From NCBI GenBank assembly GCA_012845835.1, contig JABAKD010000029.1, positions 9,893,731 through 9,957,730 of the forward strand: a DNA stretch of 64,000 nucleotides. Direction: 5' to 3'. Shown here piece by piece: positions 59,317-64,000 of the stretch. The notes below the pieces were generated by a model that did not search any database, was not told where the DNA came from, and saw only the letters and a program-made list of their open reading frames with translations. The stretch's first letter is position 1; every line of letters begins with the position of its first letter. Made by a program: the position numbers and the translations under genes. Source of the stretch: Undaria pinnatifida. Taxonomy: Eukaryota > Sar > Phaeophyceae > Laminariales > Alariaceae.

Positions 59317-59639
59317 GATGTACTTCGAGTTATACCTGTGGAATGCAGACGCCAAAAACGAGAACACGAACAAATCACAAACACCAACCATTATAGTGGA
59401 GAAAACAATATGTATATATTAAACAAAAGAGTAGGACCCCTCCCATTAAGGAAAAGCTCACCCACATAGTATATTACAGGTACCAACAACGAAGCTCGCA
59501 AGTATCAGTATTGACTCGAAATTCGTCGAACTCACGTCTGACGTCCTTAAATATTTTTATAAAATCATGGCGGCTTGAATCGCTGGTTGTGATTTGTAAC
59601 CAAGGCTTTTCACGGGTTAGATCACTTCTGAAGGGGGTC

Positions 59640-59995
59640 GGATCGAATCCGGATGACCCATTCCGACCCGTGATATTTGAAACCCTCCTGACCCGACCCG
59701 AACTGAACCGAACCGAACCGAACCGAACCGAACCGAACCGAACCGAACCGAACCGAACCGAACCGAACCGAACCGAACCGAACCGAACCGAACCGAACCG
59801 AACCAAACCGAACCAAACCAAACCGAACCGAACCAAACCGATATGAACGGAACAGAACCGAACAGAACCGAACAGAATCGAACCGGCCCGACCCGTGAGA
59901 TTTCGAATACCTCCTGACCCAACCCGACTCGACCCGCGAGTTTTTGACAACCTCCTTACCCGGCCCGCGGATCGGGTCATGACCCGTGAAAAGCC
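59640..59995 (+). repeat. (GAACC)n array within the GGGTCGGGT-type minisatellite, locus 3
   Basis: About 30 pentamers of GAACC at 59700-59840, then degenerate units (CCCGTGAGATTTCGAATACC, CTCCTGACCCAACCCGACTC, GACCCGTGAAAAGCCC). It is in the opposite orientation to locus 2. Confidence 0.93.
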
Positions 59996-60197
59996 CTGGT
60001 AATTTTTACCCTCAGTAGCTTAGCGCTGGTACTATTAATACTGATCTGCGGCCGCGCTTTCGTTTGGGTGATAAACTACTGTGTAGATGATATTTGAATT
60101 GGACCCTTTTTGCAAAGGATATGCTCGGTAGGGTATGCTGGTACCGAGGGTATTTTTGGAGCTTGAACGGAACTCACCGAAGTGTCGGGTACCGGTA

Positions 60198-60315
60198 ATC
60201 CGGTCGCCCCGGTGGCGTATCAGGGTATCGAGCCCGGTATAGGTCAGTTTCGCGAGTTTGAGCCCCCCCCGAGTGCGTACTCGTATAAATTCGTGGAGAC
60301 TTTTTCTTGTGCATA
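60198..60315 (+). mobile_element. Family A SINE, 5' half of a split copy
   Basis: GGTCGCCCCGGTGGCGTATC, GTCAGTTTCGCGAGTTTGAG and GACTTTTTCTTGTGCAT, then an abrupt change to unrelated sequence. The matching 3' half is at 61434. Confidence 0.9.
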
Positions 60316-60615
60316 CAAGGGGCTACGCCGGCGGCCTGGACGGCCGCCGGTCGCAGCGCAGGATAGTAAATATTAAGAGGGTAAGAAGTAATGCCAAGAG
60401 TTAGACGAAGTTTGTTAATTCATATGGAGTGCATTTTCAATTTTTATAATATATGGGAGATACTGGAAAGGGAAAATGCCGACAATTTTTTTCCGATTTC
60501 CCGTGTGCGGCGGAACAATGCGAGAAGGCAGCCTGGAAATTATGGGAGAGCATGGCGGTTCACCCCAGCTGGGTGACGCTCTGCGTTGCTACGCAGAAAG
60601 GCGCGGCCACAGCTG

Positions 60616-61018
60616 CTGCTGTGCATATACCATTTGTAGCTTCGTGATGCTGCTGTGCATATACCATTTGTAGCTTCGTCATGCTGCCGGCTCATCATAG
60701 CTTCAGCTACTGCTGTACATCATGTACATGTACGTGCTGCTGTAGACTACCGGGGGTTCAAAAATATTGAGAGTTCGCAGTTCTCCACGACGCCTAGCTG
60801 CTGCTGTGCATATACCATTTGTAGCCTCGTGATTTTGCTGTGCATATACCATTTGTAGCTTCGTGATGCTGCTGTGCATATACCATTTGTAGCTTCGTGA
60901 TGCTGCAGGCTCATCATAGCTTCAGCTACTGCTGTACATCATGTACATGTATACGTGCTGCTGTAGACTACCGGGGGTTCAAAAATATTGAGAGTTCGCA
61001 GTTCTCCACTACGCCTGG
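60616..61018 (+). repeat. 34-bp repeats within a 220-bp direct duplication
   Basis: GTGCATATACCATTTGTAGC starts at 60621, 60655, 60806, 60840 and 60874. The segment from GGCTCATCATAGCTTCAGCT to GAGTTCGCAGTTCTCCAC occurs at 60689-60788 and 60908-61009. Confidence 0.92.
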
Positions 61019-61059
61019 GTGGCATGTGTTCTCGGGGATTACGAACTTTTCTTCCCCAG

Positions 61060-61386
61060 ATCCTAGCACAAACCTCGCTTAGTGGCCTTTACAATGGCGA
61101 CGCCGGCCAGGTAATCGACCCCCCCCCCGTGTGTCGGAGGTCAGAGAACACGTACCGAAAAAATAACGCGAAGACATTAGCCCTGTGTGCAGACTACGCA
61201 CCAAAAGTCTCACAGGGCACGATTTTTCGGAGATCTCGTCGTAGATCTCGACGTCGAGGCCTCGCGCGCGCGCTACGGCGCCGAGCGGGCGGATCAGCTG
61301 AGCCGGTGGTTGCAGGCGAGGCGGGGGCACGCCTCAGCGAAGAAACCGCGCGGAAAGGCGGTCAGAGGCGGGAGATATCCGCAGAC
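61060..61386 (+). CDS. Two exon-like blocks, unrecognised
   Basis: Block 1 (61060-61110) lies between CTTTTCTTCCCCAG and CCAG/gtaatc. It is 51 bp and only one frame is open (ILAQTSLSGLYNGDAGQ), phase 0. Block 2 (61216-61386) lies between GTCTCACAG and AGAC/gtaagg, 171 bp and very GC-rich. The phase-0 frame gives an Arg-rich stretch, and a second frame gives ARFFGDLVVDLDVEASRARY and QLSRWLQARRGHAS. The splice signals are good, but nothing ties the blocks to a known protein and they lie inside an insertion in a SINE. Confidence 0.35.
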
Positions 61387-61433
61387 GTAAGGATGTGCAT
61401 ATGTGATAAGCGAACTAAGATATATAGATCTAT

Positions 61434-61627
61434 ATTGACTTGCGGAAAGCGCGAGAGCGTGAGTTAGCATCACTCGATGAAAAATCGACGAGCAGTGAGA
61501 TTGCTGAACCCTATGCGCGATAAAAATTGAAGGCAAGAACCGGGGGGGAGAAGGGACGACACCTGTGACCACGGCTTGTCCAGAAGCTGGAAACTAGAAG
61601 TGTGCAAAAAAATAAAAGAATAAAAAA
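61434..61627 (+). mobile_element. Family A SINE, 3' half of the split copy
   Basis: ATTGACTTGCGGAAAGCGCG through CTTGTCCAGAAGCTGGAAAC and an A-rich tail. It resumes where the 60198 half stops. Confidence 0.9.
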
Positions 61628-61639
61628 TGAGGTCGTACC

Positions 61640-61912
61640 GAACACTCCGAAGTGTCGGGTACCGGTATGGAAGTCGTGCCGACCTATAACCGAAATGTCG
61701 GGTTCCTCCTACCGAGCACCGAAGTACCGGGCACCGGTATAGAAGTCGTACCGAAGTTACGCGAAATGTGGGTGACCGGTACCCCCAACGAAGTGTCGGG
61801 TACCGGTATTGAGATCGTACGGAACTTACCGAAATGTCGGGTACCGGTATTGAGATGGTACCCAATCTACCGAAGTGTCGGGTACCGGTATTGAGGTACC
61901 AACAACGGCTTG
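61640..61912 (+). repeat. Degenerate minisatellite, TGTCGGGTACCGGTATTGAG-type
   Basis: GTCGGGTACCGGTA-like units at about 61654, 61797, 61838 and 61880, with diverged units between, separated by GTCGTACCGAA-type spacers. One further unit lies at 60181-60197, on the other side of the split SINE. Confidence 0.85.
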
Positions 61913-61993
61913 GGTGGGGTGTTTGCTGAGCAAATTATCCCCGATGTACGTCGGAGTGCACCCTACCGAGCGTACCCTTGACAAGGCGTATGT

Positions 61994-62288
61994 CGGTCGC
62001 CCCGGTGGCGTATCAGGTTATCCTCGACCCTGGTATAGGTCAGTTTCGTGAGTTCCATTCCCCCGGAGTGCATACTCGTATAAATTCGTGGGGACTTTTT
62101 CTTGCGCACAAATTGACTTGCGGAAAGCGCGAGAGCGTGAGTTAGCAGCACTCGATGAAAAATCGACGAGCAGTGGGATTGCTGAACCCTATGCGCGATA
62201 AAAATTGAAGGCAAGAACCGGGGGGAAGACGGGACGACACCTGTGACCACGGCTTGTCCAGAAGCTGGAAAGTAGAAGTGTGCGAAAA
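61994..62288 (+). mobile_element. Family A tRNA-derived SINE
   Basis: GGTCGCCCCGGTGGCGTATC, the full body and CAGAAGCTGGAAAGTAGAAG, then GTGTGCGAAAAAA running into the TAA array. Confidence 0.93.
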
Positions 62289-62925
<637 letters not shown>

Positions 62926-63010
62926 ATATCGATCATGTAGATCTTGTAGATCATCTAGATTATATCGAGCGTATAGATCATATAGATCATATAGTATATT
63001 ATAAAGATCC
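62926..63010 (+). repeat. 9-bp ATAGATCAT-type tract
   Basis: GATCATATC, GATCATGTA, GATCTTGTA, GATCATCTA and GATCATATA units; the same unit as the 17.6 kb array. Confidence 0.85.
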
Positions 63011-63164
63011 TAAATCTTCCTTTTAAGATGTGCTGTGCAGGACCTTTGAGGTACAGGTCCAACCCAGAAAACATCCGCTGTATCGCTCAGGTCATCTGGC
63101 TCTCACCCGCCAAGATGACCTATAGGCCATGCAGATCATGCACGCCAGGTTATATGTTATATAT

Positions 63165-63285
63165 CAGCTTGCAAAGATGAGTTTCGACGAAATCTTCGAT
63201 CTCACAGCTGGAGTGTATTTTAATTTTTATAATATATATTGACAAAATCTTCGATCTCACAGCCGGAATGTATTTATTTTTTTTA
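63165..63285 (+). mobile_element. Family C 3' end, partly duplicated
   Basis: CTTGCAAAGATGAGTTTCGA, then AAATCTTCGATCTCACAGCT with GGAGTGTATTTT, followed about 65 bp later by AAATCTTCGATCTCACAGCC with GGAATGTATTT. Confidence 0.85.
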
Positions 63286-63486
63286 CAATATTAGACTATT
63301 AGAATATATATGCCCTGGAAGGTAGAAGTTTGGTAAAAAAAAAGGATGTGATGTTTCCGACGCGTAAAATGGTTGTCGGGTATTTGAGGTCGTGGTCTGC
63401 AGTTTTGGAAATTTCTCATTCGATGCGAAAGCGGCGCAGCCGCGTTTCTGGGGCTACTTTGGGCCCATTCTGGATGCGGGTTGTTT

Positions 63487-63880
63487 TGTGTCAAGGTTAA
63501 TATATGCATAATGGGGCAAAATGACGCTCTTTTGTGGCGATTTCAGCCAAAGGGTATATATTGTGTCAAGGTTAATATATGCATAATGGGGCAAAATGAC
63601 GCTCTTTTGTGGCGATTTCAGCCAAAGGGTATATATTGTGTCAAGGTTAATATATGCATAATGGGGCAAAATGACGCTCTTTTGTGGCGATTTCAGCCAA
63701 AGGGTACGTATATAGGGCGAGAATCACGCTGAATGGCGATTTCATCCAAAGGGTGCAGTAGGGCAAAGCCACAATAAAAGGCGATTTGAGCCAAAGATTT
63801 GTCGGGCAAAGTCACGCTGAATGGCGATTTGAGCCAAGGTTGTATGGGCAAAGTCACGCTAAATGGCGATTTAAGCCTTT
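63487..63880 (+). repeat. 75-bp tandem repeat with shortened trailing units
   Basis: TCAAGGTTAATATATGCATA starts at 63491, 63566 and 63641, giving three nearly perfect 75-bp units. Then ATGGCGATTTNAGCCAAAG with AAGTCACGCT continues as 40-50-bp units to about 63880. Because 75 is a multiple of three, both strands stay open; no gene is implied. Confidence 0.95.
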
Positions 63881-64000
63881 GTGGGCTACATACTACAGCA
63901 AGGAAAATTGTTCCCTAACTGCAGCAGCCCATGAATTCACGGGTTGGGTAGATCACCGATCCCCATTTGATGGTCTAGATCTTTTTCAGGGAGTATCTGT

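Larger units (their letters stand above)
60316..61433. other. 1.1-kb insert splitting a SINE
   Basis: Sequence not found elsewhere in the window. It holds 34-bp tandem repeats, a direct duplication of about 220 bp and two exon-like blocks. No terminal inverted repeats were seen. Confidence 0.75.

Noticed and set aside
60616-61018. Spaced 34-bp repeats considered as a CRISPR-like array
   Set aside because: The repeats are contiguous without unique spacers, and the genome is eukaryotic.

Overview
This is eukaryotic nuclear DNA that is gene-poor and dense in repeats. The evidence is a gene split by GT-AG introns of 2-3 kb, several short A-tailed retroposon families including one with tRNA-like promoter boxes, non-autonomous elements with terminal inverted repeats, long trinucleotide arrays and an assembly gap of exactly 500 N. 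There are no operons, rRNA genes, CRISPR arrays or bacterial signals. A large-genome alga or other stramenopile (brown-alga-like) is my guess from the style of the sequence; nothing here proves it.

The one gene I recognise is a dual-specificity protein phosphatase on the + strand, in three exons (4725-4891, 7726-7828, 9763-9943). The splice phases match exactly and rebuild the HCxxGxxR active site across the second intron. Both introns are filled with repeats. The second carries two decayed copies of the start of exon 3.

Other coding evidence is weaker and consists of exon-like islands: a polyQ open frame at 16396-17331 (-), a terminal exon at 22356-22455 (+), a cluster at 30254-30967 (-), a cluster at 40836-41548 (-) with a nearby short frame at 42164-42322 (+), and two exon-like blocks at 61060-61386 (+). 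None of these is recognised.

The rest is repeat DNA, given working letters here. A = tRNA-derived SINE (seven places). B = about 190-bp A-tailed retroposon. C = about 600-bp non-coding element with C-rich arms. D = 256-bp element with terminal inverted repeats. E = element ending GAGTAC plus a C-run. F = about 80-bp element. H = about 280-bp element with terminal inverted repeats. I = about 350-bp module fused to E. K, L, O, P = dispersed repeats seen two or three times. N = retroposon with a CAA tail. Several are nested: B in C, F in D, and a 1.1-kb insert in one SINE. Roughly, 1-36 kb is rich in D, E, F, H, K, O and G/C homopolymers. From 38 to 60 kb the sequence is richer in A, B, C and N and in a dispersed palindrome-like 9-mer, TACCAGGTA. 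The last 4 kb holds tandem arrays.

All calls were made by eye. Repeat borders are approximate unless a target-site duplication is given.
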